From positions 1,860,001 to 1,924,000 of the forward strand of contig OZ241366.1 in assembly GCA_965199905.1 (NCBI GenBank): 64,000 bases of DNA. Reading direction: 5' to 3'. The number at the start of each line of letters is the position of its first letter. Position 1 is the stretch's first letter. Shown piece by piece: positions 24,341 to 33,863 of the stretch. The notes below the pieces were generated by a model. The model had not been told where the DNA came from and searched no databases. It was given only the letters and a program-made list of their open reading frames with translations. The DNA comes from Ilyomonas sp965199905. Its GTDB lineage: Bacteria; Bacteroidota; Bacteroidia; Chitinophagales; Chitinophagaceae. A program made the position numbers and the translations under genes.

Positions 24341-24832
24341 TCAGGCTCTTTCCAACTGCTCAACAAATTGTTCCGGTTCATCAGGAGTAACTATTATTTT
24401 CTTATTGTTGGTAAGCTCTATCAATACCATTTTATCACGACGTTTGGTAGCATACCAGGTCATATATCCCAATTCTGAATTTGAAAATTGACCATAATAA
24501 CCAAACAGCCCGCCAACACCAAACAAGCGAATGGTGCCTTTCAGCTTTTCCTTTTGTACCAATTGAATGCACTTGATATCGCTGCGCAAAAAATGAATAT
24601 CCGAACCCGGACGATGAACTACGATGTCATCAGCTTCAACACGGTAGCTGATAGGGCAGTACAGGTACGTAACGATGTAAATGAGAGGCAATAAAATAGC
24701 GGATGCCAAAGTAGCCCAGGTATGATGCTGAATGTAAAGAACAATTTGCATTACCACGATACCCAGAAACAAAAGTGAAGTAACTATGGTAATTACCTTT
24801 GCAGTTTTATCAAACGATGCTTTATAATTCAT
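24341..24832 (-). CDS. PH-like domain membrane protein
   Basis: A 163-residue protein with two N-terminal membrane helices (VITIVTSLLFLGIVVMQIVLY and LASAILLPLIYIVTYLY), then a soluble domain of about 90 residues with a bacterial pleckstrin-homology-like pattern: YRVEADDIVVHRPGSDIHF, IKCIQLVQKEKLKGTIRLFGVGG, and ELTNNKKIIVTPDEPEQFVEQLE. Such proteins are usually inner-membrane proteins of unknown role. The ATG at 24832 is the only good start. It is a single gene. Confidence 0.75.
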   Translation of the reverse strand: MNYKASFDKTAKVITIVTSLLFLGIVVMQIVLYIQHHTWATLASAILLPLIYIVTYLYCPISYRVEADDIVVHRPGSDIHFLRSDIKCIQLVQKEKLKGTIRLFGVGGLFGYYGQFSNSELGYMTWYATKRRDKMVLIELTNNKKIIVTPDEPEQFVEQLERA

Positions 24833-24933
24833 TAGTAGTGCGGTTAACCGTCACTAAAGATAAGTAATTTTTGAAAAGATGCTGCCTGCTTGTTTAACAT
24901 TGCACATCACAAATCTAACATTGTACATCAAAA

Positions 24934-25743
24934 TCACCCTGCGGCTGGTATATTCTCCACTGCATTATCGTTGCTCTTTGTCATGGCATCGCGCTTCATT
25001 TGCTCAGCCACTTCTTTACCCAAATACTTGTCTATCCTGCCTTCGGCAAAATAAATAACCGGCGTCAGCACAATCGCCACCAGCGATTTGTAGCTGTAGT
25101 TAAGAATGCCCACCGCAATCACTTGCGCCCATGTCCACGTACTGCCCAGTTTAAAAGCAATGATGAGAACAATAAAACTATCTATCAGTTGCGAGATTAA
25201 TGTAGAGCCTGTAGCGCGCAGCCATACGTGCTTATGCCCTGTAATGCGCTTTATGCGGTGAAAAACGGTAACGTCAATAAGCTGGCTTACTAAAAAAGCA
25301 GTAAGGCTGCCCAGAATGATCCATAATCCCTGACCGAAAATGACATTATAAGCCGTTTGCATATTGGGGATACCGCTATCTTTTTTAGAAGGTATCCAGA
25401 AGTCGGCCGCCGGCAAATGAATACCGATATAGAACATTATGAACGCATAACCGATAAGTATAATGGCTGTATAACTAATGCGCTTCACGGCTTTTACGCC
25501 ATAGTATTCATTTACAATATCGGTAATTATAAACTCCAGCGGCCACAGCAACACGCCGCAGGTAAGATTGAATGACAAGCCACTTTGCCCGAATAAAGTC
25601 AGGCTCGCAGGCGTTAGCCCAAAGAGCTTTTCAAGCGAAAATATTTTGCTGCCAATGCACTCTGCTATCAATGCGTTCGATACGAAGAAAGCAGAGATGG
25701 CAATAAACAGTTTGGCAGATTTGTCTTTATAAATACTGAGCAT
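24934..25743 (-). CDS. Queuosine precursor transporter (YhhQ/VUT family)
   Basis: The ATG at 25743 is chosen (MLSIYKDKSAKLFIAISAFF). The 269-residue membrane protein shows the family signs: LIAECIGSKIFSL early on, GVLLWPLEFIITDIVNEYYGVKAVKRI in the middle, and SQLIDVTVFHRIKRITGHKHVWLRATGSTLISQLIDS with the repeated SQLID motif. Members move 7-cyano-7-deazaguanine or related queuosine precursors across the inner membrane for tRNA modification. The start lies 17 bases inside the upstream membrane-protein gene, implying coupling. Function is from family knowledge. Confidence 0.9.
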   Translation of the reverse strand: MLSIYKDKSAKLFIAISAFFVSNALIAECIGSKIFSLEKLFGLTPASLTLFGQSGLSFNLTCGVLLWPLEFIITDIVNEYYGVKAVKRISYTAIILIGYAFIMFYIGIHLPAADFWIPSKKDSGIPNMQTAYNVIFGQGLWIILGSLTAFLVSQLIDVTVFHRIKRITGHKHVWLRATGSTLISQLIDSFIVLIIAFKLGSTWTWAQVIAVGILNYSYKSLVAIVLTPVIYFAEGRIDKYLGKEVAEQMKRDAMTKSNDNAVENIPAAG

Positions 25744-26089
25744 TGGTATAAATAAAAAAGTAAGCGATTTGCACAGCGAACACAACAAAGTTGAAAGCCC
25801 GCAGCCAAAGCTTTACGGGCGATGGCCGACGCCTGGCAGCCAGAATCATTTCGGTAATGTTAACCGCTGTATTCAGCAACAGCGATAGTACCAAACCTAA
25901 AATAATCACCGCACCTTTTACCATCTCGTTGGTAATAAAGTTTTTGGTAAACGCAATTACGATACAGAGCAGGAAAGCGATGTTGCAGATGAAAGCCGTT
26001 TTGGCAAATAGTATAAGCCAGCGCATGAAAACCGTGTAAGTAAGCACCAAAAATAAAACGGAAACACCAAGCGGCTTTTCATTTTTCAT
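25727..26089 (-). CDS. Small integral membrane protein, 120 aa
   Basis: This protein has four hydrophobic segments (VSVLFLVLTYTVFMRWLILFA, FICNIAFLLCIVIAFT, GAVIILGLVLSLLLNTAV and LRAFNFVVFAVQIAYFFIY). The loop AARRRPSPVK between the last two is strongly basic and thus probably cytoplasmic. I do not recognise the family. It overlaps the start of the queuosine-precursor transporter gene by 17 bases and is likely to be co-expressed with it. A second ATG seven bases inside (MKNEKPLG vs later) is not needed. Confidence 0.65.
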   Translation of the reverse strand: MKNEKPLGVSVLFLVLTYTVFMRWLILFAKTAFICNIAFLLCIVIAFTKNFITNEMVKGAVIILGLVLSLLLNTAVNITEMILAARRRPSPVKLWLRAFNFVVFAVQIAYFFIYTNAQYL

Positions 26090-26276
26090 AGCTACTTTCT
26101 TTGCCGCCTTTTCAAATGCTAAACTGTAAGGTATAAGTTATACATAAATCTTACTTCATACCTCTGTAAGATACCCGCTTCCGGTCTTTCTGTATTCCCG
26201 GCTTTCTAACTCATCATACATCGAATGGTTTAATATTGCTAATCCTAATCTGGTCTTTGCAAACGAAAGAATCACT

Positions 26277-27881
26277 ATGCTGGAAGAAAATCTACTCATT
26301 ATACTATCGCTGCTGCTAACCGTTTCGTTGCTGTCAATGCTCAGCAACAGGCTCGGTATTGCATATCCTATATTTCTTGTGATAGCCGGGCTTATCATCG
26401 GTGTTATTCCCGGCATTCCCAATGTTACGCTCAAGCCTGATATTGTTTTTATCATCTTTCTGCCACCATTGCTTTACTCGGCTGCGCTTGGTACATCATG
26501 GCGCGATTTCAGAGCCAACATTCGCCCCATCAGTTTACTGGCTATCGGTCTTGTTATTTTTACGTCCTGTATTATTGCTCTGTTAGCACATGCCATCATA
26601 CCCGATTTTCCTATCGCGCTGGGCTTTTTATTGGGTGGCATTATTTCTCCGCCCGATGCAGTTGCCGCTACCAGCATTATCAGCAAGCTGAAAGTGCCAA
26701 AGCGCGTAGTTACTATTTTGGAAGGGGAAAGCCTTGTGAATGATGCTTCCAGTATTATCGTATTCAAGTTTGCGCTGGCGGCTGTTTTTACCGGTCAGTT
26801 TATGTTTTGGAAGGCGAGCTTTGAATTTGTTATGGTTGCTGCTGTTGGCGTTTTTATCGGGCTGCTGATTGCGTATGTTATTTACCTCATTCACCGCTTT
26901 TTGCCTACCGATTCCGTTATTGATACAGCCATCTCGCTTATCTCGCCGTACATCATGTATTTAACGGCTGAACACTTTGGTTATTCCGGCGTGCTGGCGG
27001 TGGTAAGCGGTGGTTTGTTTTTGAGTAATTTTTCTCATAAATACCTTAATTACGATTCGCGGCTGCAACTGCAAAGTGTGTGGAATACGGTTGTGTTCCT
27101 GCTGAACGGAACGGTATTTATTTTAATCGGGATGCAGATTCCTTTTATTATGCAGGGCATGGAAAACTATTCTGCGGGTGACGCTATCGGTATTGCTGTC
27201 GTTATTAGCTTAGCTTCCATTCTCATCCGTATTTCGTGGGTGTATCCGGCTACCTATTTACCGCGACTGCTAAGCAGAAAAATTCGAGAGCGTGAGCCTT
27301 ACCCGCCACTCAAAACTGTTTTCATTGTAGCCTGGAGCGGCATGCGTGGTGTGGTGTCGCTGGCATCTGCGCTTACCATTCCATTATACTTAAAAAACCA
27401 GGAAATGTTTCCGCACCGCAACCTGATTTTGTTCATCACGTTTGCTGTTATCCTGTTTACGCTTGTACTGCAAGGCATCACGCTTCCTTTTCTTATCAGG
27501 AAGCTGAACCTGGAAGACAACAGCAGTACAAATGATTCGAATTTTATTATGCTCAATAAAGATCTTGCCCAAACCGTATTGCACCACATAGATGAAAATT
27601 ATGGCCGGGAAACAAAAGATCAGGATATGTACAAGCGCCTGCGAAGCGTATATCAACGGCAGCAGGAAGAATACGACCAGCAAATGCAAAATACAGCCGA
27701 TAAAAAAATGCCAAAGCAAAGCAGCAAGCGTATGCGCATCTTAATGCTGGAGATGATTAAGGTGCAGCGCCAGCAATTGGAGACTTATGAAAAAGAAGAT
27801 AAATATTCCGACGAATTGCTGCGCAACAAAGAGAACGAACTCGACTTTTCGGAGGCGAGAATCAGGAAGACGAATGTGTGA
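26277..27881 (+). CDS. CPA1-type Na+/H+ antiporter
   Basis: A 534-residue antiporter with about twelve membrane helices and a C-terminal cytoplasmic tail. The ion-binding region is visible as GGIISPPDAVAATSII (the conserved Asp), followed by LEGESLVNDASSIIVFK (the ND motif) and WSGMRGVVSLASALTIP with the conserved Arg. The tail, from about residue 430, is charged and predicted coiled (KRLRSVYQRQQEEYDQQMQN). It exchanges cytoplasmic Na+ (or K+) for H+ to keep pH and ion balance. It is a single gene transcribed away from the transporter pair. Confidence 0.93.
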   Translation: MLEENLLIILSLLLTVSLLSMLSNRLGIAYPIFLVIAGLIIGVIPGIPNVTLKPDIVFIIFLPPLLYSAALGTSWRDFRANIRPISLLAIGLVIFTSCIIALLAHAIIPDFPIALGFLLGGIISPPDAVAATSIISKLKVPKRVVTILEGESLVNDASSIIVFKFALAAVFTGQFMFWKASFEFVMVAAVGVFIGLLIAYVIYLIHRFLPTDSVIDTAISLISPYIMYLTAEHFGYSGVLAVVSGGLFLSNFSHKYLNYDSRLQLQSVWNTVVFLLNGTVFILIGMQIPFIMQGMENYSAGDAIGIAVVISLASILIRISWVYPATYLPRLLSRKIREREPYPPLKTVFIVAWSGMRGVVSLASALTIPLYLKNQEMFPHRNLILFITFAVILFTLVLQGITLPFLIRKLNLEDNSSTNDSNFIMLNKDLAQTVLHHIDENYGRETKDQDMYKRLRSVYQRQQEEYDQQMQNTADKKMPKQSSKRMRILMLEMIKVQRQQLETYEKEDKYSDELLRNKENELDFSEARIRKTNV

Positions 27882-28210
27882 GACGTGAAAGGCTTGTACC
27901 GAATAAAATATTGCCGGGGCGGAAAATAAAAACGCTGTAACTATGCTTTTAATTCGCTACGCAAAAGCCTGTATTCCAAATATTAAAGCAGCACTGGCTA
28001 TGAAACCTGCCTGTCTTTAAATATCTGCGTCGCCGCATCAACAGCCGCCGGTTGATATTACCCGGTCGCTTTGCAATAATCAGCAAACTTTATATTGGGG
28101 TATAGAAATCAAAATTCATGGTGTGTTAAATGTAATGGTATGGGATGAAAAGAGAACTGCTGAATGGCGGATGTTAATTGATAAGGCAGTCATATTTATT
28201 AGTGGAAGTA
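27882..28210. other. Intergenic region after the antiporter gene
   Basis: About 330 bases with no ORF I can support on either strand and no clear terminator after the antiporter stop. It leads into the OmpA remnant and the IS5-family element, so it is probably degraded accessory DNA. Confidence 0.4.
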
Positions 28211-28327
28211 TTACCTGTAAATCGTTATTTCCACCCTTCGGTTGTTTTTTAAAATTCTTTCATCCTTTACAATGCCCTTGCCTTTTGCTGTAATCAAATT
28301 ACTGGGTATACGATAGGTACGAACTTA
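28211..28327 (-). pseudogene. OmpA-family C-terminal remnant next to the IS element
   Basis: Read on the minus strand from the IS boundary to the TAA at 28211-28213, the frame encodes RTYRIPSNLITAKGKG, then VKDERILKNNRRVEITIYR. This matches the last strand-helix of the OmpA peptidoglycan-binding domain, whose end usually reads NRRVEI. Only the last 35 or so residues remain. The IS5-family element abuts exactly at this point. The sequence on the other side of the element does not continue the domain recognisably, so the gene was probably already truncated. Confidence 0.65.
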
Positions 28328-29225
28328 GAAGCTGTCTACAATTAGTTGAAATAGTTATTTGATGTGGATAAGAGTGAGAGAAATTTATATTTATAAAAAG
28401 GCTATTACTTACTGAGAAAGAAGTTGTACTAATTGTGAATCATCACAAACTCAAGTTAGTATGACCAGTTATCCAACAAGCGTAAGTGATAGCCGGTAGC
28501 AAATTATATTAAAATATCTGGTTGCAGAACGAAACCGGAAATACGATTTAAGAGAAACCGTAAATGCAATTTTTTATTTAGTAAAGTCAGGTTGTCAATG
28601 GCGAATGTTACCAGGAGATTTTGCACCGTGGAAAACCGTTTACTATTATTTTCCGGTTTGGAAGAAAGGAGAAATTTTTGAAGTCATACATGAGGCATTC
28701 GCAGAGAAGGTAAGGGTGAAGGAAGGCAGAAAAGAAGAGCCTGCGGTAGGTATTACCGATGCTCAGTCTGTAAAAAATACCCTTGTAAGCAGTGAGGACA
28801 AAGGCTTTGATGCCGGCAAGAAAATAAAAGGTATCAAGCGCCATATAATTGTAGATAGCCTTGGATTGGTATTGGCTGTAGTTATACAAAGCGCATCGGT
28901 ACAAAACAGAGAGGGAGCCGTTGACGTAGTGAACAGGCTATGTGAGAGCTGGAAAAAAGCAGTAAAAATATTTGCAGATGGCGGGTACAGAGGTCAATTG
29001 ATAAACACAATAAAAACAAAGTTCAAAACAGAACTTGAAATAATAAAAGAAATGAACAGCATACTTTTAAATATTACCGAAACGATGGATTGTAGAAAGA
29101 ACTTTCGCCTGGATTGATACAAATAGAAGAAACTCAAAAAACTATGAACGACTCAATAATACAAGCGTTGCAATGGTGCATTTATCAGCTATAAGAATAA
29201 TGCTCAAACGTTTTTAGACAGCCTC
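28328..29225 (+). mobile_element. IS5-family insertion sequence, inactive, 898 bp
   Basis: The left end GAAGCTGTCTACAA (28328-28341) and the right end TTTTAGACAGCCTC (29212-29225) are inverted repeats matching at 12 of 14 positions. TTA at 28325-28327 and at 29226-29228 is a 3-bp target duplication, as expected for this family. Inside is one transposase gene broken by a stop and a frameshift. The intact ends and target duplication mean that the insertion is fairly young. Confidence 0.9.
28461..29217 (+). pseudogene. IS5-family transposase, broken by nonsense and frameshift
   Basis: The frame opens at ATG 28461 with MTSYPTSVSDSR, hits TAG at 28497-28499 where related transposases have Trp (TGG), and continues in the same frame with QIILKYLVAERN and SGCQWRMLPGDFAPW. 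The catalytic DDE parts are seen as VGITDAQSVKNT and IFADGGYRG. Near 29080 a frameshift or small deletion follows ELEIIKEM, and the true end is in another frame: RWIVERTFAWIDTNRRNS, then YERLNNTSVAMVHLS, to the TAG at 29215-29217. Two lesions make activity very unlikely unless a complete copy elsewhere acts in trans. Confidence 0.9.
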
Positions 29226-29318
29226 TTAAAATAGAATCGGTTTCATTTATAATGTTTAAGTAATATAACGCACAGCGTCTCACCATAAACATTGCCTCTT
29301 CTCATGAGTTAATTATCT

Positions 29319-31586
29319 TTATTTCCCGAATTTTTTCTTCAACAAACTCAGCGCATCATTCATCGTAGTCGGCTCATCATTCTTTTTCATATCAGTTTTA
29401 TGCAAAGGCTTCTTCAACGCCACAAAAGGCATCTTCCCGCCATCTTTCCTTCCCTCTCTCGCCGGCGCTTCTATTGCCTGCTTAATAGAAACCGCTATTC
29501 GCTTTCTCGCCACATCCACTTCCAGCACTTTTACCTGCACTTTATCGCCCAGCTTCACGGCTTCCGCGGGGTCTTGTATAAAGCGGTGCGCCATCTCGCT
29601 GATGTGTACCAGCGCATCCTGTTTTACACCGATATCTATAAACGCACCAAAGCGTGTCAGGTTCGTCACCATACCCGGCACCACCATCCCAACGCTTACG
29701 TCTTCTATCTTATAAATGTCTGCAAACTGGAAAGCTTGTATTTCGCTGCGCGGGTCAAGTCCCGGCTTCTTCAGTTCAGTCAGTACATCACGAATGGTAA
29801 GCTCTCCAATCTCTGCTGTCGCATAGTTTTTAGGTTGAATGGTTTTCAGCAGCGATTCATTTCCTACCAAATGTTTTACATCGGTTGAAAGATCAGTCGC
29901 CATACGCTCTACAATGGCATATGCTTCCGGGTGTACTGAACTATCATCCAGCGGATTTTCAGCTTTCAAAATGCGCAAAAAACCTGCACATTGCTCAAAG
30001 GCTTTTGCACCTAAGCGCGGCACTTTCAGCAACTGTTTACGATTGGTAAACGCGCCCGTTTCGTTGCGGTACTTCACAATATTTTCTGCCGTAGAAGTAT
30101 TGATGCCGCTTACATAAGCCAACAAGTGTTTGCTCGCTGTATTCAGGTTTACGCCCACTGCATTTACGCAACTAATCACTGTTTGGTCCAGTCGCTCTTT
30201 CAATCGAAATTGGTTCACATCGTGCTGGTATTGCCCAACCCCAATACTCTTCGGGTCAATTTTTACCAGCTCCGCCAGCGGGTCAATTAATCTTCTTCCA
30301 ATGCTTACTGCACCCCGCACCGTTACATCTTCCTTCGGAAATTCTTCTCTTGCTGTTTCCGAAGCCGAATACACAGACGCGCCATCTTCATTCACCATAA
30401 ACAGGGGCAAGCCAAGATTAAGGCTTTTAATAAACTGTTCTGTCTCACGACCCGCCGTTCCATCACCAATGGCAAAGGCTTGCGTACCGTATGTCTTTAC
30501 AAAATGTTCAATCTTACATCTCGCATCATCTCTCCGGTTTGTCTCATGCGGATAGATCACATCAGTTTGCAGCAACTCACCTTTTTCATCAAGGCATACC
30601 ACCTTGCAACCTGTACGGTATCCCGGGTCAATGGCAATCAGCTTCTTACTGCCAAGCGGCGAGCTAAGCAACAGTTGCCGCAGGTTTTCAGCAAACACAT
30701 TAATCGCATCTTCATCCGCTTTCAGCTTCAGCGAGGAACGAAATTCTGTTTCCAGACTTGGCTGCAGCAGGCGGCGATAGCTTTCACGTATCGCTCTCTT
30801 TACCTGCTCTACACTGCTGTTCAGGCTACCCGTTATGTACAACTGCTCTATCCTATACAAAGCATCTTCTTCTGGCGGCGCAATACTCATACGCAGGTAA
30901 CCTTCCATAAAGCCACGCAGTATAGCAAGAGTGCGGTGCGAAGGGATACTGTGTACAGGTTGTTTAAAATCGAAATAGTCTTTGTATTTAACGCCTTCCT
31001 CTTCTTTATCTGCCAATACTTTACTTTCAAATAGTGCAGCGTCTTCAAACAATTTGCGCAGCTTGGCTCTTACTTCTGCGTTTTCATTGATGCCTTCGGC
31101 AATAATGTCGCGCGCACCCTGCAAAGCCTCATCAACTGTTTCTACAGCTTCAGTTATATACTTTGCAGCTTCTGTTGACAGGTTGGTTTCTGTTTGTTGC
31201 AACAGCAAATTAGCTAAGGGTTCCAATCCATTCTCTCTTGCCGCCTGCGCTTTAGTTTTGCGTTTTGGTTTGTAGGGTAAATAGATATCTTCCAGTTCGG
31301 TTAACGTAGTAGCCGCATTCAGTTGCAGTTGAAGTTCTTCCGTCATCTTACCGTTTTCGGTAATTGTTTTCTCAATCACGGCTTTTCTCTCCGTAAATTC
31401 TTTCAGGGCTTTTGCTTCATCCTGTATAGATTGTATTTGTACCTCATCCAGGTTGCCGGTTCTATCCTTTCGATAACGCGCAATAAAAGGAATGGTGGCG
31501 CCTTCACTCAACAACGCCAACACAGCATTTGCCTGCTGCTGCCTGATTTTTAGTTTAGCAGCTACCGGCGCAGAAAATTCATTCAT
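29319..31586 (-). CDS. Tex-like S1 RNA-binding transcription accessory protein
   Basis: A 755-residue protein with the whole Tex architecture: N-terminal helical domain (IPFIARYRKDRTGNLDE near residue 33), a YqgF/RNase H-like domain (LIAIDPGYRTGCKVVCLDE, then AIGDGTAGRETEQF), helix-hairpin-helix motifs (GVNLNTASKHLLAYVSGI, LLKVPRLGAKAFEQCAGFLRI), and a C-terminal S1 domain (GMVVPGMVTNLTRFGAFIDIGVKQDALVHISEMA). Tex binds nucleic acid and is required for normal transcription in several bacteria. The C-terminus is Lys-rich. It stands as a single gene. Confidence 0.95.
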   Translation of the reverse strand: MNEFSAPVAAKLKIRQQQANAVLALLSEGATIPFIARYRKDRTGNLDEVQIQSIQDEAKALKEFTERKAVIEKTITENGKMTEELQLQLNAATTLTELEDIYLPYKPKRKTKAQAARENGLEPLANLLLQQTETNLSTEAAKYITEAVETVDEALQGARDIIAEGINENAEVRAKLRKLFEDAALFESKVLADKEEEGVKYKDYFDFKQPVHSIPSHRTLAILRGFMEGYLRMSIAPPEEDALYRIEQLYITGSLNSSVEQVKRAIRESYRRLLQPSLETEFRSSLKLKADEDAINVFAENLRQLLLSSPLGSKKLIAIDPGYRTGCKVVCLDEKGELLQTDVIYPHETNRRDDARCKIEHFVKTYGTQAFAIGDGTAGRETEQFIKSLNLGLPLFMVNEDGASVYSASETAREEFPKEDVTVRGAVSIGRRLIDPLAELVKIDPKSIGVGQYQHDVNQFRLKERLDQTVISCVNAVGVNLNTASKHLLAYVSGINTSTAENIVKYRNETGAFTNRKQLLKVPRLGAKAFEQCAGFLRILKAENPLDDSSVHPEAYAIVERMATDLSTDVKHLVGNESLLKTIQPKNYATAEIGELTIRDVLTELKKPGLDPRSEIQAFQFADIYKIEDVSVGMVVPGMVTNLTRFGAFIDIGVKQDALVHISEMAHRFIQDPAEAVKLGDKVQVKVLEVDVARKRIAVSIKQAIEAPAREGRKDGGKMPFVALKKPLHKTDMKKNDEPTTMNDALSLLKKKFGK

Positions 31587-31716
31587 ACATCACAATAATA
31601 AGGGTCGCAATGTTAGGCGTTTGTTCCGTTATTACAGGTCGAAAGCTCATGTTTTTAAGAATGTTTTGAGAAAGGAAAACAGTGTATGATAAATTTTCTA
31701 TCGCGCGTTCTCCTAT

Positions 31717-31756
31717 AAAAAAATAGCGTGGCTGATTGCTGCCACGCTATTTTTTA
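31717..31756. terminator. Terminator after gpmI
   Basis: AAAAAATAGCGTGGC and GCCACGCTATTTTTT form a long perfect stem around an 8-nt loop. It lies 30 bases beyond the gpmI stop on the minus strand. A/T runs on both sides make it work in either direction. Confidence 0.85.
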
Positions 31757-31783
31757 TAAATCAATTTTATAACTCACCACTCA

Positions 31784-33310
31784 CTACACCTCGCTCACCA
31801 ACACATTCCCCTTCATTTCTTCCGGTATCGGTAAACCCATAATGGTCAATACTGTTGGTGCAATATCACCCAGCTTACCTGGGTGTATCGTTCCCTTAAA
31901 TTGGTTACTGATAATAAACAACGGAACCAGGTTCAGCGAGTGCTGTGTGTTCGGCGAGTTGTCTTCATTCTTCATATAATCGGCGTTGCCATGATCGGCT
32001 GTAAGCAATGTTGCAAAGCCATGATTCAAGCCTGTAGTTACTACACGCTGCACGCATTTATCCACAGTTTCTACTGCTTTTATTACCGCTTCAAAAACGC
32101 CCGTATGCCCCACCATATCTGCATTCGCAAAGTTGAGACAGATAAAATCAGCCGTCTCATTTTCTATTTCGGGCACCAGCTTATCCGTAATTTCAACCGC
32201 GCTCATTTCGGGCTGCAAATCATAAGTCGCCACCTTTGGCGAAGGCACCATCAGGCGTGTCTCACCTTCAAACGGCACTTCTCTTCCGCCACTAAAAAAG
32301 AACGATACATGCGGATATTTTTCCGTTTCAGCAATGCGGATTTGCTTCTTGTTATTGTGCATCAATACCTCGCCAAGCGTGTTGATCAGGTTATCATTTT
32401 CAAACATTACATGCACGCCTTTAAAGGTCTTATCGTACTCCGTCATCGTGGTATAATGCAGCTTCAGTTTGTGCATGTTCAGCTCATGCATATCCTGCTG
32501 CGTCAGCACCTGTGTTATCTCGCGGCAGCGGTCTGTACGGAAGTTAAAACAGATTGCCACATCTTCATCCTGGATGGCGGCTACCGGCTGCCCGTTTTCC
32601 ATAATAACGGTAGGTAAAATAAACTCATCCGTTACTTCCTTTCCGTACGATTGCCTGATGGCTGTAACCGCATCAGTCGCCGTTTCGCCCTTTGCATTTA
32701 CCAGGGCATCATACGCCAGCTTTACTCTGTCCCAGCGCTTATCACGGTCCATGGCATAATAGCGCCCGCTTACGGTAGCAATTTTTCCTGCTGTTTTATC
32801 TAAATGTTCCTGCAAATCTGACACATAGCTTAATCCGCTTTTAGGATCGGTGTCGCGTCCATCTGTAAAGGCATGGATAAATACATTCGTCAATCCTTCT
32901 GTAGCACATAACGATGTAATGGCTTTCAAATGCAATGTGTGCGAATGCACGCCGCCATCACTTACCAATCCCAATAAATGCAGGGGCTTTCCACTGTTTT
33001 TTGCGGTATGTATAGAAGCCAGTAAAGTTGGGTTCTGGTAAAATTCACCATCACGAACGGCAACGTTAATGCGCTGCAATTCCTGGTACACAATACGGCC
33101 GGCGCCAAGGTTCAGATGTCCTACTTCGCTATTTCCCATTTGTCCTTCCGGCAAGCCCACATCTTCACCGCAGGTTATCAGCGTCGTATTCGGGTACTTA
33201 TTATACAGCGATGACACAAAAGGCACGTTAGCGTTCTGTATGGCATCAGACGTTTTTATTTTGCCCAATCCCCAGCCATCCATGATAATGAGAATAACTT
33301 TCTTTTCCAT
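31784..33310 (-). CDS. gpmI: 2,3-bisphosphoglycerate-independent phosphoglycerate mutase
   Basis: At 508 residues this is the usual size for the alkaline-phosphatase-fold mutase. The metal site and active serine are visible: VILIIMDGWGLG at the N-terminus, GNSEVGHLNLGAGR with the phosphorylated Ser, HAFTDGRDTDPKSG, FNFRTDRCREIT, and near the end CLNFANADMVGHTG and LLTADHGNADYM. It interconverts 3- and 2-phosphoglycerate in glycolysis and gluconeogenesis using Mn2+. It is a single gene followed by a strong terminator. Confidence 0.97.
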   Translation of the reverse strand: MEKKVILIIMDGWGLGKIKTSDAIQNANVPFVSSLYNKYPNTTLITCGEDVGLPEGQMGNSEVGHLNLGAGRIVYQELQRINVAVRDGEFYQNPTLLASIHTAKNSGKPLHLLGLVSDGGVHSHTLHLKAITSLCATEGLTNVFIHAFTDGRDTDPKSGLSYVSDLQEHLDKTAGKIATVSGRYYAMDRDKRWDRVKLAYDALVNAKGETATDAVTAIRQSYGKEVTDEFILPTVIMENGQPVAAIQDEDVAICFNFRTDRCREITQVLTQQDMHELNMHKLKLHYTTMTEYDKTFKGVHVMFENDNLINTLGEVLMHNNKKQIRIAETEKYPHVSFFFSGGREVPFEGETRLMVPSPKVATYDLQPEMSAVEITDKLVPEIENETADFICLNFANADMVGHTGVFEAVIKAVETVDKCVQRVVTTGLNHGFATLLTADHGNADYMKNEDNSPNTQHSLNLVPLFIISNQFKGTIHPGKLGDIAPTVLTIMGLPIPEEMKGNVLVSEV

Positions 33311-33422
33311 TTGTTAAATAAATAATGGTTTGCAAATAACGTAAACTATCCTGCGCAGCAAACATCTAATCTTTAGTTTGTTATCGTACATTTATATTAT
33401 TATCCGATACAAGCTTATCATT

Positions 33423-33806
33423 ATGAACAAGATTTTACTTTTATTCCTCTTTAGTCTTTCTGTCTTTTCATTTGCTTTTGCGCAAGGTGGCAAAGATGAC
33501 ATGATTACCGCTTTAAAAAGCGGAAACGCAGATCAGTTTGTAAAATATTTAGATAACAATGTGGATGTAAAACTGCCCGGCAGCAACGAAATGAAAAGCG
33601 TGCCTAAAGCGCAGGCAACAGCCACCGTAAAAAGTTTTTTCACTGAGAATAAAATCATTTCCTGCACCATTACCTCGCAGCGTGAAAATGGAGGTACTAT
33701 GTATGTGGCGGGTAAACTTAACGGCACTGGCAGCTACAACATTACCGTAATGGTAAAAAGCGATGGCAATAATGCTGACATCATTACACTGCGCATTAAT
33801 AATTAA
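33423..33806 (+). CDS. DUF4783 secreted protein
   Basis: The ATG at 33423 opens a signal peptide (NKILLLFLFSLSVFSFAFAQ) and a 127-residue product. The mature part, GGKDDMITALKSGNADQFVKYLDNNVDVKLPG, then SVPKAQATATVKSFFTEN, matches the small DUF4783 family of Bacteroidota. The family has an NTF2-like/SnoaL-like cone fold judging by its strand pattern (TITSQRENGGTMYVAGKLNG). It is exported, with unknown role. A terminator follows 23 bases after the stop. Confidence 0.85.
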   Translation: MNKILLLFLFSLSVFSFAFAQGGKDDMITALKSGNADQFVKYLDNNVDVKLPGSNEMKSVPKAQATATVKSFFTENKIISCTITSQRENGGTMYVAGKLNGTGSYNITVMVKSDGNNADIITLRINN

Positions 33807-33828
33807 TCAGCAGAAAATACTTTTAAAC

Positions 33829-33858
33829 GAAAACACCGGCTTTTGACCGGTGTTTTTT
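33829..33858. terminator. Terminator shared by the DUF4783 gene and accA
   Basis: AAACACCGG and CCGGTGTTT pair around a 7-nt loop, followed by TTT on the plus strand and preceded by an A run that serves the minus strand. It sits between the convergent genes. Confidence 0.8.
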
Positions 33859-33863
33859 ATGAC

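Noticed and set aside
29319..31586. Plus-strand frames within tex, such as 30480-31034
   Set aside because: They lie opposite a full-length conserved gene and have no recognisable domains.
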